Counted from the first letter of the stretch, positions 19,060-28,975 are shown. The stretch is 64,000 nt of DNA from Fredinandcohnia onubensis (GCF_031181385.1 NZ_JAPSKV010000003.1:248001-312000), one strand, 5' to 3'. Notes: a model not told the origin generated them from the sequence alone. Numbers and translations: made by a program.

Positions 19060-20007
19060 TTGGACCAACAACCAATTACAATGAAGAACAATGGACAAAT
19101 AAATGTCGTTTTAAATGGAGAGAAAAAGAAATTAAAAGTTTTACACTCGACATCTAAAGAAGCCATTTCAACGAAAATCCAAACAAAACATACAGCTCTA
19201 AAAGAAATAGAGGAAGAAATGAGCGCTCTTGTAGGTATGGATGAAATGAAGAAAATGGTAAAGGAAATCTATGCTTGGATTTATATTAATAAAAAAAGAG
19301 AAGAACAGGGTTTAAAGGTAGGAAAACAAGCATTACACATGATGTTTAAAGGGAATCCTGGAACAGGTAAGACGACTGTTGCTCGATTATTAGGGAAATT
19401 ATTTCTGCAAATGAACCTCCTATCAAAAGGGCATCTCATTGAAGCAGAAAGAGCCGATCTGGTCGGGGAATATATTGGTCATACCGCACAAAAGACAAGA
19501 GATTTAATTAAAAAGGCTATTGGTGGCATTTTATTCATTGATGAGGCGTATTCCCTAGCTAGAGGTGGAGAAAAGGACTTTGGAAAAGAAGCTATTGATA
19601 CATTGGTAAAACATATGGAAGATAAGCAGCACGAATTTGTTTTAATTTTAGCGGGATACTCAAAAGAAATGGACCATTTCTTATCTTTAAATCCAGGATT
19701 ATACTCTCGTTTTCCACTAGTTATTGATTTTCCAGATTATACTGTTGAACAATTAATGGAAATTTCAGCAAAAATGATGGTGGAACGTGAATATATATTC
19801 AGTCCAGAGGCAGAAAGAAAATTACGAGAGCATTTACTCGCTGTTAAAATGGATTCTTACCCCGGAAAATTTAGTAATGGGCGTTATGTTCGGAATATCA
19901 TTGAAAAATCAATTCGAAGTCAAGCAATGAGATTATTAATCGACGATTCGTATAGTAAACAGGACCTTCAGACAATTAGAACACAGGATTTGATTTTCAA
20001 AGAATAA
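19060..20007 (+). CDS. spoVK: Stage V sporulation protein K (AAA+ ATPase)
   Basis: SpoVK is a CbbX-type AAA+ protein required for spore maturation. The 315-residue product has a basic N-terminal region of about 60 residues and one AAA+ domain with Walker A GNPGTGKTT, Walker B ILFIDEAYSLA and the sensor region LILAGYSKEM, NPGLYSRFP. The start is the TTG at 19060 after GAGAGGTGAGAG; no ATG fits better. It is followed by its own terminator. Expression should be mother-cell specific, but no clear sigma-E or sigma-K site was fixed. Confidence 0.93.
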   Translation: MDQQPITMKNNGQINVVLNGEKKKLKVLHSTSKEAISTKIQTKHTALKEIEEEMSALVGMDEMKKMVKEIYAWIYINKKREEQGLKVGKQALHMMFKGNPGTGKTTVARLLGKLFLQMNLLSKGHLIEAERADLVGEYIGHTAQKTRDLIKKAIGGILFIDEAYSLARGGEKDFGKEAIDTLVKHMEDKQHEFVLILAGYSKEMDHFLSLNPGLYSRFPLVIDFPDYTVEQLMEISAKMMVEREYIFSPEAERKLREHLLAVKMDSYPGKFSNGRYVRNIIEKSIRSQAMRLLIDDSYSKQDLQTIRTQDLIFKE

Positions 20008-20012
20008 ACGTG

Positions 20013-20038
20013 CCGCCTATTACTAGGCGGTTTATTTT
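20013..20038 (+). terminator. Terminator of spoVK
   Basis: CCGCCTA-TTAC-TAGGCGG followed by TTTATTTT. Confidence 0.85.
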
Positions 20039-20116
20039 ACTTCTAATTGGTATAGTTTCAATAAATTTGATATGATAACGTAAGAAAATCACCTTCCATG
20101 AAAGTAGGTAAATTGA

Positions 20117-21382
20117 TTGGTAAACGAACAAAAGAAAGATATGGAAAAAGCGATACTCGTAGGCTGCCACATTCAAAATGAAGACGAAAGTCGGTTTGAA
20201 TATTCGCTCGAAGAATTGCAATCATTAACTAAAACTGCCAAGGGCCAAGTTGTGATGACTGTTACGCAAAAGCGTGCAAAAGTCCATCCAGCTACATACA
20301 TTGGAAAAGGAAAAGTGGAAGAGTTAGTGCATCTTGAAGAAGAACTAGAACCTGATGTGATCATTTTTAATGATGAGTTATCCCCAAGCCAGGTAAGGAA
20401 TCTATCTTCTAGTCTACATGCCAGAGTTATTGATCGAACCCAGCTGATTCTGGACATCTTTGCTTCAAGAGCAAATTCAAAAGAAGGAAAATTACAGGTA
20501 GAGTTAGCCCAGCTCCAGTATCTATTACCCCGATTAACGGGTAAGGGGATTGAATTATCAAGACTCGGTGGTGGAATTGGGACGAGAGGTCCAGGGGAAA
20601 CAAAACTTGAGACCGATAGAAGACATATTCATAAGCGAATTGATGATATCAAAAATCAATTATCAGTTATTGTACAGCACAGGGAGCGCTATCGCGAACG
20701 AAGAAAGAAAAATAATACATATCAAATCGCATTGGTAGGTTATACGAATGCGGGGAAATCGACATTATTTAATAGACTAACTGAGGCAGATTCATTTGAA
20801 GAAAATTTGTTGTTTGCGACACTTGACCCAATGACTCGTAAAATGATTCTTCCTTGTGGATTAACTACACTATTAACGGATACAGTAGGATTTATTCAAG
20901 ATTTGCCTACTTCGCTAATAGCTGCGTTTCGCTCTACCTTAGAAGAGGTAAAAGAAGCGGATTTAATTGTTCATGTGGTTGATTCTTCAAATCCTGATTA
21001 TTTTAATCATGAAAAAACGGTCATAAAGCTTTTAGATGAACTAGGCGTTGAATTAATTCCGATTCTGACTATATATAATAAAAAAGATAAAATTCACCCT
21101 GATTTTGTTCCTTCGTCAACATCTAACTACATTTTAGTCAGTGCATTTGATGAAAATGATTTAGTGGTGATTAAAACAAGGGTAGAGGATTCGATGATCG
21201 AGGAGATGAAAGAATACAAGGTTTCGTTACCTAGCTCGGAAGGTAGACTATTAGCACATTTAAAACAAGAAACGATTTTGAAAGAACTCCGTTACAATGA
21301 AGAAGCGGAAAAATACGATTGCACAGGTTTTATTTTTCCTAGTCACTCATTGAATGTTCAACTAGACGATTTTCATTCATAA
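20117..21382 (+). CDS. hflX: GTPase HflX (YnbA)
   Basis: HflX binds the 50S subunit and splits stalled or hibernating ribosomes. The 421-residue product has the N-terminal HflX domain ([38 protein letters not shown]) and a GTPase domain with G1 [10 protein letters not shown]3 [10 protein letters not shown] and G4 NKKD. The TTG at 20117 has AGTAGGTAA upstream; the in-frame ATG at 20141 is an alternative start with a weaker site. ynbB follows after 13 bp, so the two are probably co-transcribed. Confidence 0.93.
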   Translation: MVNEQKKDMEKAILVGCHIQNEDESRFEYSLEELQSLTKTAKGQVVMTVTQKRAKVHPATYIGKGKVEELVHLEEELEPDVIIFNDELSPSQVRNLSSSLHARVIDRTQLILDIFASRANSKEGKLQVELAQLQYLLPRLTGKGIELSRLGGGIGTRGPGETKLETDRRHIHKRIDDIKNQLSVIVQHRERYRERRKKNNTYQIALVGYTNAGKSTLFNRLTEADSFEENLLFATLDPMTRKMILPCGLTTLLTDTVGFIQDLPTSLIAAFRSTLEEVKEADLIVHVVDSSNPDYFNHEKTVIKLLDELGVELIPILTIYNKKDKIHPDFVPSSTSNYILVSAFDENDLVVIKTRVEDSMIEEMKEYKVSLPSSEGRLLAHLKQETILKELRYNEEAEKYDCTGFIFPSHSLNVQLDDFHS

Positions 21383-21395
21383 AGGGGAAAACATC

Positions 21396-22676
21396 ATGTT
21401 TACAGAATTAGATTATGGTCAACTAATTTCGAAATTAGTTGAAGAAACCGAAAAACAAATTAATAAGGTACATACGAAGATTGATAAGAATATCGATTAT
21501 AATCAATTTCGAGTATTAAAAAGCTTTCAAGATAATCGAGTAAGTGATTCTCATTTCATTCCCTCAACGGGTTATGGCTATGATGATATTGGACGAGATA
21601 CATTGGAAGCGGTGTACGCCCATATTTTTGGGGGTGAAGCCGCTCTTGTACGTCCACAAATCATTTCAGGGACGCATGCTATTTCAATTGCGTTGTTTGG
21701 AGTGTTACGACCGAATGATGAGTTGCTTTATATTACAGGAAATCCATATGATACATTAGAAGAGATTGTAGGCATTAGAGGTACTGGAAATGGGTCCTTA
21801 AAGGAGTTTCATATTGGCTATAATAAAGTCGATCTAACACCTGAAGGAAGACCTGATTTTGAAGCAATTAAAAATGCCATTCATGAAAATACAAAAATGA
21901 TTGGAATTCAGCGTTCAAAAGGATATGCAACTAGACCTTCCTTCACGATTGCAGAAATAAAAGATATGGTCCGGTTTGTCAAGGAAATTAAGTCTGATGT
22001 TGTTGTTTTTGTTGATAATTGCTATGGTGAATTCGTTGAATTACAAGAGCCATGTCATGTTGGAGCTGATTTAATTGCCGGCTCGCTAATTAAAAACCCA
22101 GGAGGCGGGCTTGCAAAAACGGGCGGATATTTAGTTGGAAAAAAAGAACTTGTTGAAGCTTGCTCATATCGAATGACGTCGCCTGGCATTGGAGCAGAGG
22201 CAGGGGCATCTCTTTATTCGCTACAGGAAATGTATCAGGGATTATTCCTTGCACCTCATATTGTTGGACAAGCATTAAAAGGAGCCGTTTTTACAGCTGC
22301 GATATTAGAAAAAATCGGTTTAAAAACAGAGCCAAGCTGGGATTGTGAAAGGACAGATTTAATTCAATCTGTTCAATTTGATAACAAAGACATGATGGTT
22401 GCCTTCTGTCAAGCAATCCAATATGCATCGCCAATAAACTCACATGTAACGCCATATCCTAGTTATATGCCAGGGTATGAGGATGATGTGATCATGGCAG
22501 CAGGAACGTTTATTCAAGGTGCAAGCATTGAATTAACAGCGGATGGTCCAACACGTCCTCCATACGTTGCATATGTGCAAGGTGGACTTACCTATTCTCA
22601 TGTGAAAATTGCCATTTGCCTTGCGCTTAACCAATTACTTACTAAACAACTAATTTCAATAAAAACTGAGGATTAA
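21396..22676 (+). CDS. ynbB: PLP-dependent enzyme YnbB (methionine gamma-lyase / aluminium-resistance family)
   Basis: The protein belongs to the fold-type I PLP family annotated as aluminium resistance or methionine gamma-lyase-like; its true substrate is not established. The 426-residue product has the conserved GYGYDDIGRDTLE segment, VRPQIISGTHAI, VDNCYGEF and the PLP-lysine region GSLIKNPGGGLAKTGGY. AAAGGGG precedes the ATG. It lies between hflX and glnR exactly as in B. subtilis. Confidence 0.92.
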   Translation: MFTELDYGQLISKLVEETEKQINKVHTKIDKNIDYNQFRVLKSFQDNRVSDSHFIPSTGYGYDDIGRDTLEAVYAHIFGGEAALVRPQIISGTHAISIALFGVLRPNDELLYITGNPYDTLEEIVGIRGTGNGSLKEFHIGYNKVDLTPEGRPDFEAIKNAIHENTKMIGIQRSKGYATRPSFTIAEIKDMVRFVKEIKSDVVVFVDNCYGEFVELQEPCHVGADLIAGSLIKNPGGGLAKTGGYLVGKKELVEACSYRMTSPGIGAEAGASLYSLQEMYQGLFLAPHIVGQALKGAVFTAAILEKIGLKTEPSWDCERTDLIQSVQFDNKDMMVAFCQAIQYASPINSHVTPYPSYMPGYEDDVIMAAGTFIQGASIELTADGPTRPPYVAYVQGGLTYSHVKIAICLALNQLLTKQLISIKTED

Positions 22677-22690
22677 TCTCCTCTTTTTTA
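22668..22690 (+). terminator. Short terminator after ynbB
   Basis: GAGGA pairs with TCCTC and six T follow; the stem is only five base pairs. Confidence 0.5.
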
Positions 22691-22704
22691 TTTATATATT
22701 TTCA

Positions 22705-22721
22705 TGTTATGTTTTCTAACA
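22705..22721. promoter_or_regulatory. GlnR/TnrA operator 1 of glnRA
   Basis: TGTTA-N7-TAACA is a perfect match to the GlnR/TnrA site TGTNAN7TNACA and lies just upstream of the -35 element. Confidence 0.9.
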
Positions 22722-22726
22722 TGGAG

Positions 22727-22755
22727 TTGACAGATAATCTAACATCATATAATAT
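22727..22755 (+). promoter_or_regulatory. Sigma-A promoter of glnRA with operator 2
   Basis: TTGACA (22727-22732), 17 bp and TAATAT (22750-22755). A second GlnR-like site, TGACA-N7-TAACA at 22728-22744, with one mismatch, overlaps the -35 and spacer. The pair reproduces the two-operator arrangement known for B. subtilis glnRA. Confidence 0.85.
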
Positions 22756-22787
22756 TAACTTATTCATTGCGAAAAGGAGGATCCCAT

Positions 22788-23189
22788 ATGAGTGACGAAA
22801 TTCGACGTTCCATGCCACTCTTTCCGATTGGAATTGTCATGCAATTAACTGAATTATCTGCAAGACAAATTCGCTATTATGAGGAAAATGGTTTGATTTC
22901 TCCAGCAAGAACTGAAACAAATCGAAGACTATATTCATTTAATGACGTTGATCGATTACTTGAAATAAAGAGCTTGATCGAACAAAAAGTCAATTTGGCA
23001 GGAATTAAACAAATATTTGCAGTCCGAAATTCCGGGCAAGTTACGGAAGAAAAACCTGTTGAGCCTGTGAAGCAGGAAATATCTAATTCTGAGCTGAGAA
23101 AACTTTTAAGGAATGAATTGTTACAAGCTGGAAGATTTAAAAAGCAATCAGGTCCGCATCATAATGATATGTCGAGATTTTTTCATTAA
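22788..23189 (+). CDS. glnR: Glutamine-responsive repressor GlnR
   Basis: GlnR is a MerR-family repressor that shuts off glnRA and other nitrogen genes when glutamine is plentiful, aided by feedback-inhibited glutamine synthetase. The 133-residue product has the N-terminal MerR helix-turn-helix ([20 protein letters not shown]) and the C-terminal region that ends DMSRFFH, which in B. subtilis is the autoinhibitory and GlnA-sensing tail. The ATG at 22788 follows AAGGAGGA. It represses its own operon through the two upstream operators. Confidence 0.97.
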   Translation: MSDEIRRSMPLFPIGIVMQLTELSARQIRYYEENGLISPARTETNRRLYSFNDVDRLLEIKSLIEQKVNLAGIKQIFAVRNSGQVTEEKPVEPVKQEISNSELRKLLRNELLQAGRFKKQSGPHHNDMSRFFH

Positions 23190-23242
23190 TAGCATATAGA
23201 TTACAAAACTATACTTACAACTAGGTTTGGGGAGGAAACACA

Positions 23243-24577
23243 ATGTCCAAATATACGAAAGATGATATTTTTCGTTTAGCAAATGAAGAGAATGTAAAAT
23301 TTATTCGTTTACAGTTTACAGATATTCTCGGAACAATCAAAAACGTTGAAATTCCTGTAAGTCAATTAGAAAAAGCATTGAGCAATAAAATGATGTTTGA
23401 TGGCTCTTCAATTGAAGGCTTTGTTCGTATCGAAGAATCAGATATGTACCTATTTCCTGATTTAAATACATGGGTAGTTTTCCCGTGGACTGCTGAAAAG
23501 GGGAAGGTTGCTCGTTTAATTTGTGATATTCATAATGCGGATGGTACTCCATTTGAAGGGGACCCTCGTAACAATTTAAAGAGAGTCTTAAAAGAAATGG
23601 AAGAACTAGGATTTACGGATTTCAATCTTGGCCCTGAACCAGAATTTTTCTTATTTAAGTTAAATGAAAAAGGTGAACCAACACTTGAACTTAATGATAA
23701 TGGTGGTTACTTTGACTTAGCTCCAACAGACCTTGGTGAAAACTGCCGCCGTGATATTGTGTTAGAGCTTGAGGAAATGGGATTTGAAATTGAAGCTTCT
23801 CACCATGAAGTTGCACCTGGACAACACGAAATTGATTTTAAATACGAAGATGCTTTAACAGCATGTGATGAAATTCAGACCTTTAAGCTTGTTGTAAAAA
23901 CAATAGCTCGTAAACACGGTTTACATGCAACCTTTATGCCAAAACCATTATTTGGAGTAGCGGGTTCAGGAATGCACTGTAATCTATCATTATTCAAAGG
24001 TGGGGAAAATGCATTCTTTGATCCAAATGCGGACCTACAATTAAGTGATAATGCAAGACATTTCATCGCGGGTATTTTAAAGCATGCTCCTAATTTTACA
24101 GCTGTTACGAATCCAACTGTAAACTCATATAAGCGATTAGTACCTGGTTATGAAGCACCTTGTTATGTAGCTTGGTCTGCTCAAAATAGAAGTCCACTTG
24201 TTCGTATCCCGGCTTCACGTGGTTTAAGCACACGTGTTGAGGTGCGTTCAGTTGACCCAGCAGCAAACCCTTATATGGCAATGGCTGTATTATTAGCTGC
24301 AGGATTAGATGGAATCAAGAACAAGTTGACACCACCAGCACCTGTTGACAGAAATATCTATGTAATGAATAAAGAAGAGCGTAATGAAGCCGGCATTGTG
24401 GATTTACCACCAACTTTATCTCTTGCATTAGATATGCTAAAGCAGGATGAAGTGCTAATCAAAGCATTAGGCGGACATCTGTTCGAACACTTCATTGAAG
24501 CAAAAGAGATTGAATGGGACATGTTCCGTACCCAGGTTCATCCATGGGAGAGAGAGCAGTATATGACAATGTATTAA
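23243..24577 (+). CDS. glnA: Glutamine synthetase, type I-alpha
   Basis: The enzyme makes glutamine from glutamate, ammonia and ATP and acts as a nitrogen sensor through contacts with GlnR and TnrA. The 444-residue length is that of the GSI-alpha group of Bacillus. Visible motifs are [48 protein letters not shown] and [10 protein letters not shown]62, the residue tied to feedback inhibition in B. subtilis, is present. It is the second gene of the glnRA operon, with GGGGAGGAAA before the ATG. Confidence 0.98.
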   Translation: MSKYTKDDIFRLANEENVKFIRLQFTDILGTIKNVEIPVSQLEKALSNKMMFDGSSIEGFVRIEESDMYLFPDLNTWVVFPWTAEKGKVARLICDIHNADGTPFEGDPRNNLKRVLKEMEELGFTDFNLGPEPEFFLFKLNEKGEPTLELNDNGGYFDLAPTDLGENCRRDIVLELEEMGFEIEASHHEVAPGQHEIDFKYEDALTACDEIQTFKLVVKTIARKHGLHATFMPKPLFGVAGSGMHCNLSLFKGGENAFFDPNADLQLSDNARHFIAGILKHAPNFTAVTNPTVNSYKRLVPGYEAPCYVAWSAQNRSPLVRIPASRGLSTRVEVRSVDPAANPYMAMAVLLAAGLDGIKNKLTPPAPVDRNIYVMNKEERNEAGIVDLPPTLSLALDMLKQDEVLIKALGGHLFEHFIEAKEIEWDMFRTQVHPWEREQYMTMY

Positions 24578-24583
24578 TAAATG

Positions 24584-24617
24584 AACCCTTAACACATTCT
24601 TGTGTTAAGGGTTTTTT
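24584..24617 (+). terminator. Terminator of glnRA
   Basis: AACCCTTAACACA and TGTGTTAAGGGTT form a perfect 13-bp stem followed by six T. Confidence 0.93.
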
Positions 24618-24623
24618 GCTAAT

Positions 24624-24660
24624 AAAAAGGGAACATTTCATTTAGAAATGTTCCCTTTTT
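24624..24660 (-). terminator. Terminator of lexA
   Basis: A 15-bp stem (AAAAGGGAACATTTC and its complement) lies immediately after the lexA stop on the minus strand and has T runs on both sides, so it can stop transcription in both directions. Confidence 0.88.
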
Positions 24661-24663
24661 AAA

Positions 24664-25290
24664 TTAATGAATTGTACGGTAAACGCCGATGACTTTTCCT
24701 AGTATGGCTACGTTTTTCAGGATGATTGGTTCGAGCATTGAGTTTTCCGGTTGCAAGCGGATATGGTCTTTTTCTTTAAAGAAACGTTTTACAGTCGCCT
24801 CATCTTCCTCAGTCATAGCTACAACAATATCCCCATTGTTCGCTGAATGCTGTTGTCTGACAATCACATAGTCTCCGTCAAGGATTCCCGCTTCAATCAT
24901 ACTATCACCCATAATCTCAAGCATAAAGATTTGATCATCATGGGCTGCAAAACGATCAGGTAATGGGAAGTACTCTTCAATATTTTCCACAGCTGTAATT
25001 GGTTGGCCTGCAGTAACCTTACCAATGACCGGAACATTCACAACGTTTGCAGTTGGAATTGTTTCATTTTCATCAACCTGTAAAATCTCAATGGCACGAG
25101 GTTTCGTAGGGTCTCTTCGAATCAACCCTTTGCTTTCAAGTCGTGACAAATGTCCGTGCACTGTTGAACTTGATGCTAAACCAACAGCCTCACCTATTTC
25201 TCTTACGGAAGGTGGGTAGCCCTTTTCTTTAACTTCTTGTTTTATGTAATTCAATATATCCTGCTGTCTTTTAGAAAGCTTCGTTGTCAT
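24664..25290 (-). CDS. lexA: SOS repressor LexA
   Basis: LexA represses DNA-damage genes and cleaves itself when RecA filaments form. The 208-residue product has an N-terminal winged helix ([20 protein letters not shown]), the cleavage site A94-G95 in VTAGQP, and the S24-type dyad S130 (MGDSMIEAG) and K168 (ATVKRFF). AAGGGGATGAG precedes the ATG. It is divergent from the SOS peptide gene at 25528 and shares its operator region. Confidence 0.97.
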   Translation of the reverse strand: MTTKLSKRQQDILNYIKQEVKEKGYPPSVREIGEAVGLASSSTVHGHLSRLESKGLIRRDPTKPRAIEILQVDENETIPTANVVNVPVIGKVTAGQPITAVENIEEYFPLPDRFAAHDDQIFMLEIMGDSMIEAGILDGDYVIVRQQHSANNGDIVVAMTEEDEATVKRFFKEKDHIRLQPENSMLEPIILKNVAILGKVIGVYRTIH

Positions 25291-25404
25291 CTTCGCTCAT
25301 CCCCTTGCATTTATATTTTATATGTATCTAAATCTTCTTTTCATAATCTCTCTCTCGGTTCAGGTGACCAAGTAATTTCGACAAATACCGAATTTCTTAA
25401 GTTG

Positions 25405-25433
25405 AGTATAGCATGTTTTACTAGATTATACAA
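25405..25433 (-). promoter_or_regulatory. Sigma-A promoter of lexA
   Basis: Read on the minus strand, TTGTAT (25433-25428), 17 bp and TATACT (25410-25405). The LexA box at 25431-25444 overlaps its -35 element, allowing autorepression. Confidence 0.7.
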
Positions 25434-25444
25434 ACATAAGTTCG
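25431..25444. promoter_or_regulatory. LexA box 1 in the lexA/SOS-peptide divergent region
   Basis: CAAACATAAGTTCG has one mismatch to CGAACNNNNGTTYG. Confidence 0.75.
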
Positions 25445-25452
25445 AATTTTTG

Positions 25453-25482
25453 TTGACACAAAACAAATGTTCGGTTTATAAT
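25453..25482 (+). promoter_or_regulatory. Sigma-A promoter of the SOS peptide, with internal LexA box 2
   Basis: TTGACA (25453-25458), an 18-bp spacer and TATAAT (25477-25482). The spacer holds AAAACAAATGTTCG (25460-25473), a LexA-like box with two mismatches in the left arm. A third, weaker box, CGAACAAACATTCT, lies downstream at 25497-25510. Promoter quality is near consensus, so induction should be strong once LexA is removed. Confidence 0.8.
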
Positions 25483-25527
25483 AAAAACATAAAATACGAA
25501 CAAACATTCTGTAGGAGTGAAATAAAG

Positions 25528-25614
25528 ATGTTAAAGAAATTTCAAGGCGGATTTATCTATTATGTACTATTTGTTTTATTAAGTATGGGAATGGTTATTA
25601 TTAGTGCAAGCTAA
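25528..25614 (+). CDS. SOS-controlled 28-residue membrane peptide at the yneA position
   Basis: A strong ribosome site (GTAGGAG) and ATG open a 28-codon frame encoding a basic MLKK start, a short linker and one hydrophobic segment (about residues 9-27), then stop. The position is that of yneA, the SOS division inhibitor of B. subtilis, which is about 105 residues with one membrane segment and a LysM domain. No LysM sequence is found in any frame before ynzC, and the resolvase-like yneB is also missing. The peptide could be a remnant or a reduced functional inhibitor. Orientation is predicted N-in, C-out. Confidence 0.6.
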   Translation: MLKKFQGGFIYYVLFVLLSMGMVIISAS

Positions 25615-25699
25615 ATACGTAATGTGGATGACTTGTAAATTATCTTTTCATCTAGTACTATGAACTATATTTAGAAAAGAATAAACAAGGAGTAAAATT

Positions 25700-25930
25700 A
25701 TGCTTGCAAAAGATAAAATTGATCGAATCAATGCTCTTGCAAAAAAAGCGAAGACAGTTGGTCTTACGGATAATGAAAAAGAAGAACAACAAGAGCTTAG
25801 ACAAGAGTATTTACGTGTTTTTAGAAGTTCAATGACTAATACATTACATTCTGTAAAAGTCGTTGACCCTGAGGGTAATGATGTAACCCCAGAAAAACTG
25901 AAAGAAAGTAAACGGAAAAGATTACATTAA
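25700..25930 (+). CDS. ynzC: YnzC, DUF896 protein
   Basis: YnzC is a small two-helix protein of the DUF896 family with no established biochemical role; in B. subtilis it belongs to the LexA-controlled yneA-yneB-ynzC operon. The 76-residue product (LAKDKIDRINALAKKAK, then EEQQELRQEYLRVFR and a basic tail) matches that family in length and pattern. It lies 85 bp after the SOS peptide with no terminator between, so it should be SOS-induced too. Confidence 0.93.
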   Translation: MLAKDKIDRINALAKKAKTVGLTDNEKEEQQELRQEYLRVFRSSMTNTLHSVKVVDPEGNDVTPEKLKESKRKRLH

Positions 25931-25934
25931 TAAA

Positions 25935-25968
25935 GAATACATAGATTTCTATGTATTCTTTTTTTTTG
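25935..25968 (+). terminator. Terminator of the SOS peptide-ynzC operon
   Basis: GAATACATAGA and TCTATGTATTC form a stem followed by nine T. Confidence 0.9.
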
Positions 25969-26042
25969 TGCATACTATCAATGAAAGAACTGCTTTGTTT
26001 TATGTTAGTTCATAAGAAACTATTGAAAGGATGTTTACTTTT

Positions 26043-28046
26043 ATGACACACTCACTAACTGATTTGTCGATAGCGTCAATTCGAACACTTTCTATTGATG
26101 CAGTTGAAAAAGCAAATTCAGGACACCCAGGTATGCCAATGGGAGCCGCACCCATGACATATGCTCTTTGGACTCGACATATGAAACATAACCCGAAGAA
26201 TCCAAATTGGTTCAATCGTGACCGATTTGTTCTATCTGCGGGTCATGGCTCTGCATTATTGTATAGTATGTTGCACCTATCAGGCTATGACTTAACGATT
26301 GATGATTTAAAACAATTTCGCCAATGGGGCAGTAAAACCCCAGGACATCCTGAGTATGGCCATACAGCTGGTGTCGATGCAACAACTGGCCCGCTCGGTC
26401 AAGGTATTGCAATGGCAGTTGGAATGGCAATGGCAGAACGTCATTTAGCAGGTGTCTATAATAAAGACTCATTTGAAATTGTTAACCATTATACATACGC
26501 GATTTGTGGAGATGGTGACCTGATGGAAGGTGTATCAGGTGAAGCTTCATCATTAGCAGGACATTTAAAATTGGGTCGTCTAATTGTTTTGTATGATTCC
26601 AATGATATTTCACTTGATGGTGATCTTAATCAAGCTTTCTCAGAATCAATCGAACAAAGATATAAGGCCTATGGCTGGCAATATGTACGTGTTGAGGATG
26701 GAAATGATGTAGAAGCGATTGATAAAGCAATTGAAGAGGCTAAAGGTGATTTATCACGTCCAGCTCTCATTGAGGTTCGAACAACAATTGGTTATGGCTC
26801 TCCAAATCGAGCTGGAAAGTCAAAGGCACATGGTGAACCATTGGGAGCCGATGAATTAAAATTAACGAAGGAAGCGTATAACTGGACGTTTGAAAATGAT
26901 TTTCACGTTCCAGGTGAGGTATATACTCATTTTGAGGAAACAGTGAAAAGAACTGGAGAACAAAGCGAACAAGAATGGAACCAAATGTTCAGCCGTTATA
27001 AGGAGAATAACCCAGAACTCGGAAAGCAGTTAGAAATGGCAATAGAGGGTACACTTCCTGATGGTTGGGAGAAGACGCTGCCAGTTTATGAGGTAGGCAA
27101 GAAGCTTGCAACTAGGGCATCTTCTGGTGAAGCATTAAATGCTATTGCAAAGAGTGTGCCTCAATTCTTTGGAGGGTCGGCGGATTTAGCGGGATCAAAT
27201 AAAACAATGATTAACGGTGCTGCTGACTTTATGCCTAAGGATTACAGTGGTCGGAATATATGGTTTGGAGTACGTGAGTTTGCAATGGGAGCTGCATTAA
27301 ATGGGATGGCTCTTCATGGCGGTGTTAAGGTATATGGGGGAACATTCTTTGTATTCTCCGATTACTTAAGACCAGCGATTCGATTAGCTGCTTTAATGAA
27401 AGTTCCTGTAACTTATGTTTTCACACACGATAGTATCGCGGTTGGAGAAGATGGACCAACACATGAGCCTGTTGAACAATTGCCAGCATTACGTGCAATG
27501 CCAAATTTATCTGTCATTCGACCAGCGGATGGAAATGAAACGGCAGCTGCATGGAGAACGGCTATTGAATCGAAAGAAATTCCTACAGCTCTCATTTTAA
27601 CGAGACAAAACCTACCAACATTAGAAGGAACAGCCGAGAAAGCTTATGAAGGTGTTCAGAAAGGTGCTTATGTGATATCACCTGCAAAATCTGGACAGCC
27701 AGCGGCTCTTCTATTAGCAACAGGATCTGAGGTTAGTCTAGCAGTTGAGGCACAAAAACAACTCGCAAGTGAAAATATTGAGGTGTCAGTTGTAAGTATG
27801 CCTTCCTGGGATCGCTTCGAGGCCCAGTCAAAAGAATATAAAGAGTCCGTTATTCCTACAAATGTGAAAAAACGTTTAGCGATTGAAATGGCAACACCAC
27901 TTGGTTGGGAAAGGTATACTGGTGATGAGGGAGATATTCTTGGTATCCATGAATTTGGTGCTTCGGCCCCCGGTGAAATCGTACTGAAGGAATATGGCTT
28001 CTCAGTAGAAAATGTAGTAAACCGTGTTAAACAATTACTTCAATAG
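26043..28046 (+). CDS. tkt: Transketolase
   Basis: Transketolase moves two-carbon units between sugar phosphates in the pentose phosphate pathway, using thiamine diphosphate. The 667-residue product has [24 protein letters not shown], the TPP motif [12 protein letters not shown], and the pyrimidine-domain segments [13 protein letters not shown] and [14 protein letters not shown]. The ATG at 26043 gives exactly the B. subtilis length; the upstream in-frame ATG at 26031 overlaps the ribosome site GAAAGGA. It stands alone between two hairpins. Confidence 0.97.
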   Translation: MTHSLTDLSIASIRTLSIDAVEKANSGHPGMPMGAAPMTYALWTRHMKHNPKNPNWFNRDRFVLSAGHGSALLYSMLHLSGYDLTIDDLKQFRQWGSKTPGHPEYGHTAGVDATTGPLGQGIAMAVGMAMAERHLAGVYNKDSFEIVNHYTYAICGDGDLMEGVSGEASSLAGHLKLGRLIVLYDSNDISLDGDLNQAFSESIEQRYKAYGWQYVRVEDGNDVEAIDKAIEEAKGDLSRPALIEVRTTIGYGSPNRAGKSKAHGEPLGADELKLTKEAYNWTFENDFHVPGEVYTHFEETVKRTGEQSEQEWNQMFSRYKENNPELGKQLEMAIEGTLPDGWEKTLPVYEVGKKLATRASSGEALNAIAKSVPQFFGGSADLAGSNKTMINGAADFMPKDYSGRNIWFGVREFAMGAALNGMALHGGVKVYGGTFFVFSDYLRPAIRLAALMKVPVTYVFTHDSIAVGEDGPTHEPVEQLPALRAMPNLSVIRPADGNETAAAWRTAIESKEIPTALILTRQNLPTLEGTAEKAYEGVQKGAYVISPAKSGQPAALLLATGSEVSLAVEAQKQLASENIEVSVVSMPSWDRFEAQSKEYKESVIPTNVKKRLAIEMATPLGWERYTGDEGDILGIHEFGASAPGEIVLKEYGFSVENVVNRVKQLLQ

Positions 28047-28050
28047 CAAA

Positions 28051-28080
28051 GAAAAGGGGGCGATTCGGGCCCCTTTTCTA
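28051..28080 (+). terminator. Probable terminator of tkt
   Basis: GAAAAGGGG pairs with CCCCTTTTC; the U content lies inside the 3' arm and little T follows. Confidence 0.6.
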
Positions 28081-28093
28081 CATAAACAAAAGT

Positions 28094-28100
28094 TTCGACA
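28094..28100. promoter_or_regulatory. Spo0A box upstream of sirA
   Basis: TTCGACA is the exact reverse complement of the 0A box TGTCGAA. A -10-like TATACT follows at 28154-28159 without a good -35, a usual picture for Spo0A-activated promoters, and sirA is under Spo0A control in B. subtilis. Confidence 0.5.
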
Positions 28101-28191
28101 AAACTAGACGATTCTTACTCCAACGTCAGACAAAAAACACAGACTCTTTCGAATATACTATTCTTAACAGATAGTATTAGGAGGAAAGAGT

Positions 28192-28632
28192 ATGAGAGAA
28201 TACCACATTTATTTAATAGAAGAAGAATTTGCAACTCATTACTTTGGACGGGAATCACTAATCTATCATTTATTTTTAGAGCACAACCAATCTAAACATG
28301 AACGGAAAGAAATACTCAATAAGCAAATTGATTTTATTACAAGGGCGATTCCATCATTACGTATCCACCAAAAAATTGAAGGAAGCCTAGCTCATTATTC
28401 CTATTATAGACGTCAAAGTCATATGCACACTCTCGAATGGAATGAATTTAATAGCTTTGCAAAACTAACGATACATAATGATTACATTCATTTAGAGTCT
28501 ACAGGCAGCTTTGAAGCTGAGACGGCATTTTTTGAAATCCTTCGTAAATATGATCGTTGTTTCCTAGCAATGGATTTTAAAGCAAACAAATATGGGTGGT
28601 TAAACCCGATTAAAGAAAGAAAGTTTGTATAA
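28192..28632 (+). CDS. sirA: Sporulation inhibitor of replication SirA
   Basis: SirA binds domain I of DnaA and blocks new rounds of replication as cells enter sporulation. The 146-residue product keeps the hallmark segments EEFATHYFGRESL near the N-terminus and FFEILRKYDRCFLAMDF...GWLNPIKERKFV at the C-terminus. GGAGGAAAG precedes the ATG. An upstream 0A box fits its known activation by Spo0A. Confidence 0.92.
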   Translation: MREYHIYLIEEEFATHYFGRESLIYHLFLEHNQSKHERKEILNKQIDFITRAIPSLRIHQKIEGSLAHYSYYRRQSHMHTLEWNEFNSFAKLTIHNDYIHLESTGSFEAETAFFEILRKYDRCFLAMDFKANKYGWLNPIKERKFV

Positions 28633-28719
28633 AAGCTAGGAAAACATAAAACAAATATTGTATAATAGCTAATGGTTTAGTACACTGTAATGAGACAACA
28701 TGAAGGAGGAAGTTTTTTT

Positions 28720-28944
28720 ATGCAAATGTGGTTAGCTATCTTACTAATCGTGGTAGCTTTACTTGGTGGCGTTGCATTAGGATTTTTTATTGCACGTAAA
28801 TACATGATGGATTACTTGAAGAAAAATCCACCAATCAATGAGCAAATGCTAAAAGTAATGATGATGCAAATGGGTCAAAAGCCTTCACAAAAGAAAATCA
28901 ATCAAATGCTAAAAGCAATGAACGGTCAAATGGACAAGCAATAA
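28720..28944 (+). CDS. yneF: YneF family membrane protein (UPF0154)
   Basis: YneF is a small, highly conserved single-span membrane protein of unknown function. The 74-residue product has an N-terminal hydrophobic helix (about 2-24) followed by the invariant-looking [18 protein letters not shown] and [16 protein letters not shown] stretches. I chose the ATG at 28720 because AAGGAGGAAG lies before it; upstream in-frame codons have no ribosome site. Confidence 0.93.
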   Translation: MQMWLAILLIVVALLGGVALGFFIARKYMMDYLKKNPPINEQMLKVMMMQMGQKPSQKKINQMLKAMNGQMDKQ

Positions 28945-28975
28945 TACTTGGACAAGTATGCAACCAACTACCATA

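Noticed and set aside
26031-26042. tkt start at ATG 26031
   Set aside because: That codon overlaps the GAAAGGA ribosome site; ATG 26043 gives the exact B. subtilis length of 667 residues.
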